From positions 1 through 64,000 of the forward strand of contig KV919131.1 of assembly GCA_002049455.2 (NCBI GenBank): DNA of 64,000 bases, in the 5' to 3' direction. The DNA is from Porphyra umbilicalis. Lineage: Eukaryota > Rhodophyta > Bangiophyceae > Bangiales > Bangiaceae. The position numbers were made by a program, and so were the translations under genes. Below, piece by piece: positions 63,671 through 64,000 of the stretch (position 1 is its first letter; every line of letters starts with the position of its first letter). The notes under the pieces were generated by a model. The model was not told the origin of the DNA. It saw nothing but the letters and a program-made list of their open reading frames with translations, and made no database searches.

Positions 63671-64000
63671 GGCGGCGGTGGCGGCGGCATTCCACTCCTC
63701 TACCCCTCCCCCGCCGCCGCAGCAATCCTATCCATCGCTCTCTCTTCCGCCACACGCAACGTGGAGCAGTTTGGGGGGAAACGCGGCGCCGCCCGCACCG
63801 CGCACCGGCGGCAGGCACGGCACCGCCGGCGCCGCCGCCGCCGCAGCCGCCGCGGCCGCGGCTGCGGCCCGCCGGGGCAGCACCCCCCCCATCTGCTCGC
63901 ACCCCCCAGGGCGGGGAGAGCCGCGGGCACCCCGACCAGCCCAACGACGGCCGCGTGGAGCGCCCGTCGCGGGCACGTCAGCGGAGCGCCTTGCGTCAAG
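63671..64000. other. Right edge, no gene assigned
   Basis: GC-rich. May contain the 5' end of the minus-strand fragment to the left or of a gene beyond the window. Nothing recognised. Confidence 0.4.

Noticed and set aside
1-64000. tRNA, rRNA, CRISPR, bacterial promoters or ribosome binding sites
   Set aside because: Looked for by eye; no tRNA box pair, rRNA segment or spaced direct repeats found, and the gene structure is eukaryotic.

Overview
This is nuclear DNA of a photosynthetic eukaryote, most likely an alga. The window is very GC-rich and dense in G/C homopolymers. Genes have few spliceosomal introns, and donors are often GTACGT. It carries a plastid-type SRP54, a plant-like fructosamine kinase and several eukaryotic DNA transposons. 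The mix would suit a bangiophyte red alga (Porphyra/Pyropia type), but that placement is inference. No rRNA, tRNA, CRISPR or bacterial operon structure was seen.

Layout. 1-12 kb: a G-rich simple-repeat tract, a four-exon CACTA-clade (Plavaka-like) transposase on the minus strand, and a divergent two-exon gene of unknown function. 13.7-19.1 kb: a divergently transcribed housekeeping pair, an NHE/NHX-type Na+/H+ exchanger (minus) and a CWF19-like (CwfJ) protein (plus). Both are broken in frame only at poly-G/C runs. 21.6-22.5 kb: remains of a small membrane-protein gene holding two palindromic MITEs. 22.6-34.2 kb: one minus-strand membrane-protein gene split into four pieces by three CCCTAC...GTAGGG elements of the CACTA superfamily. 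Each has a perfect 3-bp target duplication (CGA, CGG, CAC), and the host frame closes exactly when each element is removed on paper. The largest element (6.36 kb) has an intact transposase and a second gene; the other two are related non-autonomous copies in opposite orientation. 34.5-38.2 kb: a hAT element with an apparently intact transposase. 38.6-41.1 kb: nested inverted-repeat elements.

41.2-54.3 kb: a secreted-protein gene, then the plastid SRP54 gene (cpSRP54), whose 3' half plus about 0.9 kb of downstream DNA is tandemly repeated five times (unit about 1.79 kb). The array ends in a perfect 62-bp palindrome, and every internal junction falls inside a copy of that palindrome. The only copy with the N-terminal half has one G fewer in a G run than the four truncated copies, so its M domain is out of frame as written. 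A multi-pass membrane protein follows.

54.3-64 kb: GC-rich minisatellite sequence, a TPR protein, a two-exon fructosamine-3-kinase-like gene with a clean splice, a four-exon 210-residue orphan gene, a low-GC stretch with a foldback, and a possible leucine-rich gene fragment at the right edge.

The genes do not form one pathway. The main biology is mobile-element invasion of genes, and local amplification at a palindrome that left one complete and four truncated copies of a protein-targeting GTPase gene.
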